A stretch of DNA of 37,799 nucleotides from Oscillibacter sp. (GTDB lineage Bacteria > Bacillota > Clostridia > Oscillospirales > Oscillospiraceae): NCBI GenBank assembly GCA_022791875.1, contig JAAVZX010000031.1:1-37799 (forward strand). The letters are read 5' to 3'. The notes below the pieces were generated by a model that did no database searches, had not been told where the DNA came from, and saw only the letters and a program-made list of their open reading frames with translations. Positions 21,732 through 31,982 of this stretch are shown here, piece by piece. Numbering within the stretch: position 1 is the stretch's first letter; every line of letters starts with the position of its first letter. A program made the translations under genes and the position numbers.

Positions 21732-21761
21732 TTGACGAACCCGCCCATTAGGCGTTATAAT
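21732..21761 (+). promoter_or_regulatory. Promoter of the methyltransferase gene
   Basis: TTGACG (21732-21737), 18-bp spacer, TATAAT (21756-21761), about 40 bp before ATG 21802. Confidence 0.75.
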
Positions 21762-21801
21762 AACATGGTTTATTATCACGCTGGAAAATGGAGGAAGCGG
21801 C

Positions 21802-22665
21802 ATGTGGATTGCGGAGAACTGGAAGGACTACGAGCTCTTGGACTGCGGCGGCGGCCAGCGTCTGGAGCGCTGGGGCACGCGGGTCCTGGTCCGTCCGGAC
21901 CCCCAGGCCATCTGGGAGGCACCGAAAAAGAATCCCGCCTGGAGCAAGGCGGACGCCCGCTATCTGCGCTCCAGCAGCGGCGGAGGCCACTGGGAGAAGC
22001 GCGCTCTTCCTGAGAGCTGGGCGGTTCGCTACAGGGATCTGACCTTCCAGGTAAAGCCCATGAACTTCAAGCACACGGGCCTGTTCCCGGAGCAGGCGGC
22101 GAACTGGGACTTCATGGCGGACCTGATCAAAAACGCGGGACGCCCCGTCCGCGTCCTGAACCTGTTCGCCTACACCGGCGGGGCCACAATTGCCTGCGCG
22201 AAAGCGGGCGCCAGCGTCTGCCACGTAGACGCGGCCAAGGGGATGGTAGCCTGGGGCAGGGAGAACGCGAAGCTCTCCGGCCTCAGCGACGCACCCATCA
22301 GGTGGATAGTGGACGACTGCGCCAAATTTGTAGAGCGCGAGATCCGCAGAGGGAAGACCTACGACGCAATCGTAATGGACCCCCCAAGCTACGGCAGAGG
22401 CCCCGGCGGCGAAGTCTGGAAGCTGGAAGAAAATCTATACCCATTCGTAAAGCTCTGCGCCAACGTCCTCTCGGACAAGCCTCTTTTCGTCGTCCTGAAT
22501 TCCTACACCACGGGCCTGGCCCCCTCGGTCCTGGGCTACATCTTAAATGTACTGATTGCGAAAAAATACGGCGGGAAGTGTACCTGGGACGAACTGGGGC
22601 TTCCTGTGACGGAAACCCGTTTGGCGCTGCCTTGCGGGGCAACGGGGCGCGTTACTTTTTCTTGA
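21802..22665 (+). CDS. Class I SAM-dependent methyltransferase (RlmI/RlmK-like, likely rRNA)
   Basis: 287 aa. After an N-terminal segment (about 1-110) comes the SAM-binding fold: VLNLFAYTGGATIACAKAGASVCHVDAAKGMVAWGRENAKLSG (motif I and acidic loop), then IVDDCAKFV, and the catalytic-type motif VMDPPSYGRG (DPPSY, IV). These are marks of the RlmI/YccW-like 23S rRNA cytosine methyltransferases, though the N-terminal PUA domain is absent, so the exact base is unknown. GGAGGAAGCGG precedes ATG 21802. The last codons and the stop (RVTFS, TGA 22663) are supplied by an AT-rich hairpin repeat, so the original C-terminus may have been altered. Confidence 0.88.
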   Translation: MWIAENWKDYELLDCGGGQRLERWGTRVLVRPDPQAIWEAPKKNPAWSKADARYLRSSSGGGHWEKRALPESWAVRYRDLTFQVKPMNFKHTGLFPEQAANWDFMADLIKNAGRPVRVLNLFAYTGGATIACAKAGASVCHVDAAKGMVAWGRENAKLSGLSDAPIRWIVDDCAKFVEREIRRGKTYDAIVMDPPSYGRGPGGEVWKLEENLYPFVKLCANVLSDKPLFVVLNSYTTGLAPSVLGYILNVLIAKKYGGKCTWDELGLPVTETRLALPCGATGRVTFS

Positions 22666-22678
22666 AAGAAAAAGTAAC
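22651..22678 (+). repeat. AT-rich hairpin repeat, copy 2 (contains the methyltransferase stop codon)
   Basis: A 13-bp perfect stem GTTACTTTTTCTT/AAGAAAAAGTAAC with a GA loop, followed by CAAAAAGAACTTTTTAACTCG. The plan and AACTCG tail match the copy at 8292. The TGA made by TT-GA in the loop is the stop codon of the preceding gene. The long T-run on each side may give some bidirectional termination. Confidence 0.7.
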
Positions 22679-22766
22679 CAAAAAGAACTTTTTAACTCGA
22701 CGCGAATGTGTGCGCGCTGCGGCTTTTGCTTCTGTCGCAGAAGCGCACATAGAAAGTGAGTGCAGA

Positions 22767-23618
22767 ATGTCTGAGATGATTCAAACGGATAGCCTTCGGT
22801 TTTCTTATCCTGTGGACGAAGGGGAGAAGCCGGTCTATGCCCTCCGCGGCGTGGATCTTACAATAGAAAAGGGCAGTTTTACCGTGATCCTGGGGCACAA
22901 CGGCTCGGGGAAGTCCACTTTGGCCAAGACCTTCAACGCCGTTCTGCTGCCCGCAGGAGGCAAGGTCTACGTGGAGGGCATGGACACCCTGGATCAGGAA
23001 CTGCTTTTAGAAATCCGCCAGCGCGTCGGGATGGTCTTCCAGAACCCGGACAACCAGATTGTTGCCAACGTGGTTGAGGAAGACGTGGCCTTTGCACCGG
23101 AGAACCTGGGCGTCCCCACGGAGGAGATCCGCCGCCGCGTGGACGCCGCCCTGAAAGCCGTCGGCATGGAGGACTTCGTGACCCACGCCCCCCATCTGCT
23201 CTCCGGAGGCCAGAAGCAGCGCATCGCCATCGCGGGCGTGATTGCCATGGAGCCCGCCTGCATCGTCCTGGACGAGTCCACCGCCATGCTGGACCCCATC
23301 GGGCGGCGGGAGGTCCTCACCACCGTCCACCGCCTGAACCGGGAGAAGGGCATCACCGTAATCATGATCACCCACCACATGAACGAGGCGGAGGCGGCGG
23401 ACCGGGTGATCGTGATGTCCGACGGACGGGTGGAGCTGGACGGGACCCCGGCGGAGGTCTTTAAAAATGTGACCCGCCTGCGGACCATGGGCCTGACAGT
23501 GCCCGACACCGTGGACCTCCTGGACCGCCTGAAACGGGACGGCTGGGACGTCCCCCTGGACGCCCTGAGCGTAGAGGACTGCGCGGACGCCGTCTGCGCC
23601 TGCCTCGGAAAGAAGTGA
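22767..23618 (+). CDS. ecfA1: ECF transporter ATPase EcfA1
   Basis: 283 aa. ABC ATPase with Walker A GHNGSGKST (43-51), Q-loop FQNPDNQ (91-97), signature LSGGQKQR (145-152), Walker B CIVLDE (165-170) and the switch His in MITHHM. The FQNPDNQIVANVVEEDVAFAPENLGV sequence is typical of EcfA1. It energises a vitamin or metal uptake transporter at the membrane together with EcfA2, EcfT and substrate-specific S proteins coded elsewhere (group II ECF). I use ATG 22767 (MSEMIQTDSLRFSYP); the open frame extends to 22302 only because the other strand is GC-rich. The ribosome binding site is weak (AAAGTGAG). Confidence 0.95.
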   Translation: MSEMIQTDSLRFSYPVDEGEKPVYALRGVDLTIEKGSFTVILGHNGSGKSTLAKTFNAVLLPAGGKVYVEGMDTLDQELLLEIRQRVGMVFQNPDNQIVANVVEEDVAFAPENLGVPTEEIRRRVDAALKAVGMEDFVTHAPHLLSGGQKQRIAIAGVIAMEPACIVLDESTAMLDPIGRREVLTTVHRLNREKGITVIMITHHMNEAEAADRVIVMSDGRVELDGTPAEVFKNVTRLRTMGLTVPDTVDLLDRLKRDGWDVPLDALSVEDCADAVCACLGKK

Positions 23619-23624
23619 CGGAAC

Positions 23625-24494
23625 ATGACGCCAATCCTGGAAATCAAAAACCTGACCCATACCTACAGCGTCGGCACGCCCTTCCAGCGCAGCGCGGTGG
23701 AGGACGTGAGCTTCGCCGTGGAGGAAGGGGAATTCCTGGGCCTCATCGGCCACACCGGCTCAGGGAAGTCCACCCTGATCCAGCACCTGAATGGCCTCCT
23801 GAAACCCACCTCTGGGCAAATCCTCCTGAACGGGAAGGACATCTGGGCGGAGCCGAAGAAGATACGGGACGTGCGCTTCCAAGTGGGGCTGGTCTTCCAG
23901 TACCCGGAGTACCAGCTCTTTGAGGAAACGGTCTATAAGGACATCGCCTACGGACCCACCAACAAGGGCCTGACGGGGGACGCTCTGGACCGCTGTGTCC
24001 GGGAGGCGGCCCGCCTGGTGGGCGTCCGGGACGACCAGCTGAACAAGTCCCCCTTTGAGCTCTCCGGAGGCCAGAAGCGCCGGGTGGCGTTGGCCGGGGT
24101 CCTGGCCATGGAGCCGAAGGTCCTGGTGCTGGACGAACCCACCGCGGGCCTGGACCCAGCGGGCCGTGAAAACCTGATGGCGAACATTCAGAACTACCAC
24201 CGCAACAAGGGCACCACGATCATCCTCGTCAGCCACAGCATGGACGAGATCGCCCAGAACGTGGACCGCATCGTGGTCCTGAAATCCGCCCACGTCCTCA
24301 TGTCGGGCACGCCCCGTAAGGTCTTCGCTTGGGCGGAGGAGCTGATCTCCGCGGGCCTGGACGTGCCCCGGATCACACAGGTCGCCATGGCCCTGCGGCG
24401 GCGGGGGCTGGACATCGACCCCGCCGTCTACACGGCGGACGCCCTGGAAAAGCAGCTCCTGGCGCTGAGGGAGGAGGGGGACCGGCCATGCTGA
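23625..24494 (+). CDS. ecfA2: ECF transporter ATPase EcfA2
   Basis: 289 aa. Walker A GHTGSGKST (42-50), Q-loop FQYPEYQLFEETVYKDIAYGP (91-111, typical EcfA2), signature LSGGQKRR (146-153), Walker B VLVLDEPTAGLDP. It forms a heterodimer with EcfA1 and couples ATP hydrolysis to substrate release by the S component. ATG 23625 is 7 bp after the ecfA1 stop, and its last codons overlap ecfT. No dedicated ribosome binding site is visible, so coupling is likely. Confidence 0.96.
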   Translation: MTPILEIKNLTHTYSVGTPFQRSAVEDVSFAVEEGEFLGLIGHTGSGKSTLIQHLNGLLKPTSGQILLNGKDIWAEPKKIRDVRFQVGLVFQYPEYQLFEETVYKDIAYGPTNKGLTGDALDRCVREAARLVGVRDDQLNKSPFELSGGQKRRVALAGVLAMEPKVLVLDEPTAGLDPAGRENLMANIQNYHRNKGTTIILVSHSMDEIAQNVDRIVVLKSAHVLMSGTPRKVFAWAEELISAGLDVPRITQVAMALRRRGLDIDPAVYTADALEKQLLALREEGDRPC

Positions 24495-25294
24495 AAGACA
24501 TCACCCTGGGCCAGTATTTCCCCGGAGACACCCCGGCCCACCGCCTGGACCCCCGGACGAAAATTCTCCTGGTTCTTCTGTACATTATCGCCCTTTTCTG
24601 CGCAAAAAGTCTGGTATCCTACGGACTGCTGGCGCTGACGCTGGCCCTGTGCGTCCGGATCTCGAAGGTGGGGCTGAAATCCCTGGTACGGGGCCTGAAA
24701 CCCGTGCTGTTCATCATCGTCTTCACGGGCGTTCTGAACCTGTTCTTCACGCCAGGAGACGTGTACCTTCTCGCCTGGGGGCCGTTCCGCATCTCGGACA
24801 CGGGCCTGCGGAATGCGGTGTACATGGTCCTGCGGATCATGCTCCTGATCATGGGCACCTTCCTCATGACCTACACCACCAGCCCCATCAGCCTCACCGA
24901 CGGCCTGGAGCGTCTTCTGAACGGCTTAAAGCGCTTCCGCTTCCCGGTCCACGAGCTGACGATGATCATGTCCATCGCCCTGCGCTTCATTCCGACGCTC
25001 ATTGAAGAGACGGACAAAATCATGTCGGCCCAGAAGGCGCGGGGCGCGGACTTCGAGAGCGGGAACCTGATCGAGAAGGCGAAGGCCATGATTCCGATTC
25101 TGGTGCCGCTGTTCATCAGCGCCTTCCGCAGGGCCGACGAGCTGGCCACAGCCATGGAGTGCCGCTGCTACCACGGCGGGGAGGGGCGCACAAAGCTCCA
25201 CATCCTGCAATACCAGCGCCGGGACTACATTGCGCTGGCGCTTGGAACTTTGATTCTGGGAAGTGTTATCTTTCTGCACTTCCGGGGCCTATAG
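24488..25294 (+). CDS. ecfT: ECF transporter membrane subunit EcfT
   Basis: 268 aa. Four to six hydrophobic segments, with LDPRTKILLVLLYIIALF near the start (family entry motif), and the coupling-helix motifs QKARGADFE (first ARG motif) and MECRCYHGGEGRT (second) that dock onto the two ATPases. ATG 24488 overlaps the ecfA2 stop by 7 bp. It is the membrane scaffold linking EcfA1/A2 to exchangeable S components; no S component lies here, which is normal for the shared group II module. Confidence 0.95.
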   Translation: MLKDITLGQYFPGDTPAHRLDPRTKILLVLLYIIALFCAKSLVSYGLLALTLALCVRISKVGLKSLVRGLKPVLFIIVFTGVLNLFFTPGDVYLLAWGPFRISDTGLRNAVYMVLRIMLLIMGTFLMTYTTSPISLTDGLERLLNGLKRFRFPVHELTMIMSIALRFIPTLIEETDKIMSAQKARGADFESGNLIEKAKAMIPILVPLFISAFRRADELATAMECRCYHGGEGRTKLHILQYQRRDYIALALGTLILGSVIFLHFRGL

Positions 25295-25310
25295 ATAAGG
25301 GAGGACCCCC

Positions 25311-26183
25311 ATGGACTGGAAGAAAAAACTGGCCCTGATTCAAACCCTGACACTGCTCCTGTGTACGGTGCTTCTCGCCGTGACGGTTCAGCAGGGGCGG
25401 GAAATCAAATATCTGCTGAGCATTCTGGACGGACGCATCGAAAACGTCTATAACCAGGGGAGCCGGATAGACTGCGGTCAATCCGGAATCATGTCGGAAC
25501 TCCAGCGGGCCAACAGTCAAATCCAGTCCTGCGCCCTGGACACGGAGGTGAACACCGCCGCCCGCTCCCTGAACGGCACGGTCACGCTCACCATGCGGGA
25601 GTGGGGCGAAAATACCCAGGTGTATCTGACCGCCGATCAAAAGGGGGATGTATGGACAATTCCCTTGACAGGCACTGGGACAGGCAGCTTTACCGGTTCC
25701 CTGGCGCTGTCCCTGGACGATGTTTCCCTCTGCGCGGAAATCCACAGCGGCGGAACACAGCGCCGGGAAAGCCCGGGGACCTGGAACCCCGCCGATCAGC
25801 TTCCGGTTGTGCAAAGCTACGGCTCCGGCGGATGGTATGACGCCGCATACGAGTGGGGCGGGCTGACTGTCGGAACAGTCTTTGCCGAGCTCAGAACGGA
25901 AGTGATTGAGGACCCAACCTTCCGGATGTACGGGGGCAGCGGAACCCTCCTTTCCGAACAGCCGGGAACCTATGCGGGAAACGGCCTCTATGAGGCAAAG
26001 GACTGGAGCGCAGACTGCGAACCGACAGACATCGTTTTCACCTTCTCCTGCCGGGACGGCAAGGGCCTGGCTTACACATTCCCCCTGGCAGAAGCCGAAA
26101 TTTCCGGCAATACGCTGGCAGCTAAACAGAGTATCAGCGCCTTTGCCTCAGACACAAAGCAGGTTACGTGGGAAAAGGAGTAA
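25311..26183 (+). CDS. Membrane-anchored extracytoplasmic protein, uncharacterised
   Basis: 290 aa. A single N-terminal signal-anchor (LALIQTLTLLLCTVLLAVTV, about 7-27) follows basic residues. A short heptad-like segment (REIKYLLSILDGRIENVYNQ) and a large beta-rich domain with repeated Thr/Gly and aromatic strands follow. It would face outside. I see no enzymatic motif. GGGAGGACCCCC precedes ATG 25311, 16 bp after ecfT. The composition is a little less GC-rich than the ecf genes. It sits between ecfT and truA, which are neighbours in many Firmicutes, so it looks like an insertion into that block. Confidence 0.75.
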   Translation: MDWKKKLALIQTLTLLLCTVLLAVTVQQGREIKYLLSILDGRIENVYNQGSRIDCGQSGIMSELQRANSQIQSCALDTEVNTAARSLNGTVTLTMREWGENTQVYLTADQKGDVWTIPLTGTGTGSFTGSLALSLDDVSLCAEIHSGGTQRRESPGTWNPADQLPVVQSYGSGGWYDAAYEWGGLTVGTVFAELRTEVIEDPTFRMYGGSGTLLSEQPGTYAGNGLYEAKDWSADCEPTDIVFTFSCRDGKGLAYTFPLAEAEISGNTLAAKQSISAFASDTKQVTWEKE

Positions 26184-26238
26184 CCATGCGCAGCATCCCG
26201 GCGCGGCACCGGTACGACAGATAAACGGAGGTAAGATT

Positions 26239-26595
26239 ATGGCAGACGAAACTATCCGGACCACGACGTTCGCCGTCCTTGACAAGGACAGCGTGCCATG
26301 CACGGAATACGGTGTCGGTTTCCTGAAAGGCGAGATCGACGAGTTCTTCCCCGACGAGGCCGAAAAGCTGGCAGTCGCCGTCATGGGGAAGCTGGCAAAC
26401 AACCCGGCGGCTCTGGCCGCTATGCTTTCCAACGGTGAATGCAAATATGTGATCGTCCGGATCGGGGAATCCATCCAGATCATGGACCCGGAGTGCCACA
26501 GTGAGTTCGCCAGCTGGCTCCGCGCGGCGCCCGACGGCGCGACCTCCTGGGAAACCGCTGTCCAGTACATGGACGAAGCCGACCCGGAGGCATAG
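26239..26595 (+). CDS. Small acidic uncharacterised protein
   Basis: 118 aa from ATG 26239 (GGAGG 7 bp upstream); a longer frame from 25906 lies inside the previous gene. It begins MADETIRTTTFAVLDKDSVPCTEYGVGF, is acidic (LKGEIDEFFPDEAEKLAVAVMGKLANN) and ends DEADPEA. There is no signal or membrane helix. Family not recognised. It is 2 bp before truA and so belongs to the same transcript. Confidence 0.75.
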   Translation: MADETIRTTTFAVLDKDSVPCTEYGVGFLKGEIDEFFPDEAEKLAVAVMGKLANNPAALAAMLSNGECKYVIVRIGESIQIMDPECHSEFASWLRAAPDGATSWETAVQYMDEADPEA

Positions 26596-26597
26596 GC

Positions 26598-27371
26598 ATG
26601 GACAGGAAGCCGCCTATGCGCAACATCGCCTTGAAGCTCACCTACAACGGCACCGCCTACCACGGCTGGCAGGTGCAGAAAAACGCCTCCAGCGTCTGCG
26701 AAACGCTGGAGAAGGCCATCGCGAAGGTCTGCGGCGGTCCCGTCCACCTGACCGGCTGCGGCCGCACCGACGCGGGCGTCCACGCGGAGCGCTACGTGGC
26801 CAACTTCCGCACGGACAGCCGCATTCCCATCGACCGGATGCCCTACGCCATCAACACCCACACCCCGGAGGACATCGCCGTCTGGGAGGCGGTGGAGGTG
26901 GAGGCGGGCTTCAACGCTATCGGCTCCTGCCTGAAAAAGGAGTACACATACCGCATCTACAACTCCCGCTTCAAGAACCCCTTTTACGTCAACCGCGCCT
27001 ATTTCTACCCCAAGCGTCTGGACGAGGCGTTTTTGAACCGGGCGGCGCATATGTTTGTGGGGACCCACGACTTCCGGGCCGTCCGCTCCGTGGGCACGGA
27101 GACGAAGACCACCGTCCGCACCGTCTACTGGTGCGAGGTGGAGCGGAGGGGGGACCTGCTGGAGCTGCGGGTCTGCGCCGACGGCTTTTTGTACAACATG
27201 GTCCGGGCCATTACCGGCACCGTCCTCTACGCGGCGGAGGGAAAGCTGCTGCCCGAGGACATCCCCGGCATTCTGGAACGGGGCGACCGCACCGCCGCGG
27301 GCCCCACAGTCCCCCCCGGCGGGCTGTACCTGACAAGACTTTGGTATGAGGATGAACGACTGAATGACTGA
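26598..27371 (+). CDS. truA: tRNA pseudouridine(38-40) synthase TruA
   Basis: 257 aa. The catalytic aspartate is Asp58 in GCGRTDAGVHAERYVANF. Further family segments are LTYNGTAYHGWQVQKN near the start, KKEYTYRIYNSRFKNPF, and HDFRAVRSVG. It makes pseudouridine at positions 38-40 of the anticodon arm. I take ATG 26598 because GGAGG is 7 bp upstream; a second possible ATG is 26616 (MRNIALKLTY). It overlaps DUF5711 by 8 bp. It is commonly found after the ecf genes in Firmicutes. Confidence 0.95.
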   Translation: MDRKPPMRNIALKLTYNGTAYHGWQVQKNASSVCETLEKAIAKVCGGPVHLTGCGRTDAGVHAERYVANFRTDSRIPIDRMPYAINTHTPEDIAVWEAVEVEAGFNAIGSCLKKEYTYRIYNSRFKNPFYVNRAYFYPKRLDEAFLNRAAHMFVGTHDFRAVRSVGTETKTTVRTVYWCEVERRGDLLELRVCADGFLYNMVRAITGTVLYAAEGKLLPEDIPGILERGDRTAAGPTVPPGGLYLTRLWYEDERLND

Positions 27372-28536
27372 CGAACGCAGAGACATGGAAGACGTGGAGG
27401 AGGAACCCCGGAGGGGCGGGAGGCTCAAGGGCTTTCTGACCTTTTTCCTGGCCCTGGCGGTGGTGCTGCTGGTGGTGCTCCTGGCGGCGTACCGGGACGG
27501 CACCGGCTTCGACGTCCTCCGGCGCTATCTCCACTACGGCGGCGCGGAACGGGTGGGGGGCGCGGTGCGCTACGAGTACGACGCATCCTCCAAGAACCGC
27601 TTCGGCGTCCTGGGGGAGGGGCTGGTGGTCCTCTCGGACACCTCTTTGAAGGTCATGGACAAGAACGGCCTGGAGGTCTGGCACACCCCCGTGAACATGG
27701 TGTCTCCGGCACTGGACTGCCAGGGAGGCCGCGCCGTGGCCTACGACGTGGGGGGGACGGCCCTGTACGTGGTGGATCAGAACGGCCTTCTCATGGAGCT
27801 GGACGGCAGCGACGACGAACCGCTGATCGCCGCCTCCGTCAGCGAGGACGGCTGGCTGACGGTGACAAAGGAGAAACGGGGCCTCAAGGGCTGCTGCTGG
27901 GTGTACAACGACAAAATGGAGCTGTTCTACGAGTTCAACTCCTCCCAGCGCTTCCTCCTGGACGGGTACACGGCGGACGACGTTCTGGCCGCTGTGGCCC
28001 TGGGACAGGAGGAGGGGCAGTTTGTCAGCAACGTGGTTCTCTACAGCCTCTGGGACGACGAGGAGCCCATCGGGGACTACGACGTGGCCGGGGGGCTGGT
28101 CCTGTCCATCGGGAAGCAGGGGCGGAAGCTGGTGACGGTTTCCGACACCGGCCTCACCTACGCCACGGCGGCGGGGACCCTGGCTGGTACGTACTCCTAC
28201 AAGGGCGCGTACCTCCGGGAGTACGACCTGGGAGGGGATGGCTTCACCGTCCTGCTCCTGAACCGCTACCGCTCAGGCAGCGTCGGCCGTCTGGTGACGG
28301 TGGACGGCGAGGGCGGGGAGCTGGGGTCCCTGGAGGTCCGGGACGAAATTCTCAGCATTTCCGCCGCGGGGCGCTACGTGGCAGTACTCTACGCGGACCG
28401 TCTGGTGGTCTACAACCAGGACCTGCAGACCTACGCGTCCCTCCACGGCACAGACTACGCCAAGGAAGTCCTGATGCGCCCCGACGGCTCGGCGCTGCTG
28501 CTGTCCGCAGAGTCCGCCAGCCTCTTTTTGCCATAA
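27364..28536 (+). CDS. DUF5711 family membrane-anchored beta-propeller-like protein
   Basis: 390 aa. A short cytosolic start rich in Glu/Arg is followed by one membrane helix (about 20-43, GFLTFFLALAVVLLVVLLAAY) and an outside domain of repeated beta strands, such as LVVLSDTSLKVMDKNGLEVWHTPVN, RAVAYDVGGTALYVVDQNGLLMEL and SISAAGRYVAVLYADRLVVYNQ, which suggests a WD/YVTN-like propeller. Function unknown. Start ATG 27364 overlaps the end of truA. In clostridia it is often encoded beside cvpA, as here. Confidence 0.82.
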   Translation: MTDERRDMEDVEEEPRRGGRLKGFLTFFLALAVVLLVVLLAAYRDGTGFDVLRRYLHYGGAERVGGAVRYEYDASSKNRFGVLGEGLVVLSDTSLKVMDKNGLEVWHTPVNMVSPALDCQGGRAVAYDVGGTALYVVDQNGLLMELDGSDDEPLIAASVSEDGWLTVTKEKRGLKGCCWVYNDKMELFYEFNSSQRFLLDGYTADDVLAAVALGQEEGQFVSNVVLYSLWDDEEPIGDYDVAGGLVLSIGKQGRKLVTVSDTGLTYATAAGTLAGTYSYKGAYLREYDLGGDGFTVLLLNRYRSGSVGRLVTVDGEGGELGSLEVRDEILSISAAGRYVAVLYADRLVVYNQDLQTYASLHGTDYAKEVLMRPDGSALLLSAESASLFLP

Positions 28537-28593
28537 GCACAAAATATTAAGCCCGATGTTCACAAAACTTTTACAGGAGGGGAGTAGGAAACT

Positions 28594-29292
28594 TTGCAAA
28601 CGCCTGTTATAATAGATGCGATTGCGGCGGCGGCACTGGCCGGATTCACGTACTGCGGCGCGAAAAAAGGACTGGTAGGGGCCCTGGCGGGCCTGATTGC
28701 CGCGGTGATATCCCTGACGGGGGCGAACCTGATTTCGACGGCCCTCACCGGCGAGGTGATGAAGGTGGCCGCGCCCGCCATTGAAAAGCGCATCGAGGCC
28801 CAGCTGGACAAGGCCATCCAGGAAAACCTTCCCGGCGGGCAGATGCCGGGGGACCTGCTGGAAAGCCTGGACCTGCCCGTGGAGGAATTGCTGGACCTCC
28901 TGGGGCTGGACGAGGCGTTCCGGCGCTCCCTGGCGGAGCGGGCGGAGGAATCCGTTCGGGAGGCGGGGGTGTCCGCCGCGGCGGCGGTGGTGGAGAACGT
29001 GGCCTACTCCGTGCTCCACGGGATTTTGTACATGCTGTCCTTCCTGGCCCTGCGGATCGCCTTCCAGGTGCTGATCCGGGCCCTGCGGCTGATCTGCCGC
29101 CTCCCGGGGCTCCACAGCCTCAACACCTGGGGCGGCGGGCTTCTGGGCCTGGCGGAGGGCGGGCTGCTGGTGCTGGCCGCCGCCTACGCCATGCAGCTTC
29201 TGGGGCTGCCCGTCTCCGGCGGGGAGATGGGAATGTTGCTCCCCTTTTTCATTGCGCACTCGCCGCTGAACGCCCTGGCGTTCCCCAGCTGA
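28594..29292 (+). CDS. CvpA family membrane protein
   Basis: 232 aa from a TTG start with AGGAGGGGAG about 10 bp upstream. Four hydrophobic segments: about 4-25, 27-45 (GLVGALAGLIAAVISLTG), 140-160 and 178-200. The middle is an amphipathic, charged region (about 60-120) longer than in E. coli CvpA. The family affects envelope integrity and colicin V release in enterobacteria; in Firmicutes the role is unknown. It shares the transcript with DUF5711 and lies 90 bp before clpE. Confidence 0.85.
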   Translation: MQTPVIIDAIAAAALAGFTYCGAKKGLVGALAGLIAAVISLTGANLISTALTGEVMKVAAPAIEKRIEAQLDKAIQENLPGGQMPGDLLESLDLPVEELLDLLGLDEAFRRSLAERAEESVREAGVSAAAAVVENVAYSVLHGILYMLSFLALRIAFQVLIRALRLICRLPGLHSLNTWGGGLLGLAEGGLLVLAAAYAMQLLGLPVSGGEMGMLLPFFIAHSPLNALAFPS

Positions 29293-29381
29293 TTCTACAG
29301 CTTTTCCGCACCTGCGGAGGAAGCGCCTCTCAGGAGGCAATATTTTTACAAGAGCGCCTATGGGCGCGTGGAGGTTATATA

Positions 29382-31709
<2,328 letters not shown>

Positions 31710-31756
31710 GGAGGCCGGACCCCGGCCTCCCCCAGGTGGGAAGAGGAGAACGCACA

Positions 31757-31966
31757 ATGCTGTTCCGGAAGAATATCGAGCCCCGCTGCGCCTACTGCCA
31801 GCGGGGACAGCAGATCAACGAGCGGGAGGTGGCCTGCATCAAGCGGGGGGTGGTGCCGGTGGAGCACCACTGCCGCGCCTTTCGCTACGACCCCATGAAG
31901 CGGGTGCCCCCGCGTCCCACCGCGCTGGACACGGCGCGGCTGAACGAGGCGGATTTCAAGCTGTGA
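31757..31966 (+). CDS. Small Cys-rich, zinc-ribbon-like protein
   Basis: 69 aa, conserved-looking but unnamed. Four cysteines, Cys11, Cys14, Cys27 and Cys39 (RCAYCQRG, VACIKRG, EHHCRAF), could bind one zinc or an Fe-S cluster. The C-terminal half (RYDPMKRVPPRPTALDTARLNEADFKL) is basic then Pro-rich. ATG 31757 follows GAGGAGAACGC. The gene lies between clpE and the EFR1 gene. A regulator or small adaptor is possible; there is no evidence for either. Confidence 0.75.
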   Translation: MLFRKNIEPRCAYCQRGQQINEREVACIKRGVVPVEHHCRAFRYDPMKRVPPRPTALDTARLNEADFKL

Positions 31967-31982
31967 GACGGGAGGGAAGAGG

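Noticed and set aside
28605-28616. GTTATAATAG box at the start of cvpA as a promoter
   Set aside because: It lies inside the coding sequence and has no -35 partner at the right distance; more likely chance.
29293-29381. CtsR or CIRCE heat-shock operator before clpE
   Set aside because: Neither the GGTCAAA tandem nor the TTAGCACTC inverted repeat is present; only two small GC hairpins (GCCTC-TCAG-GAGGC and GCGCC-TATG-GGCGC) are seen.
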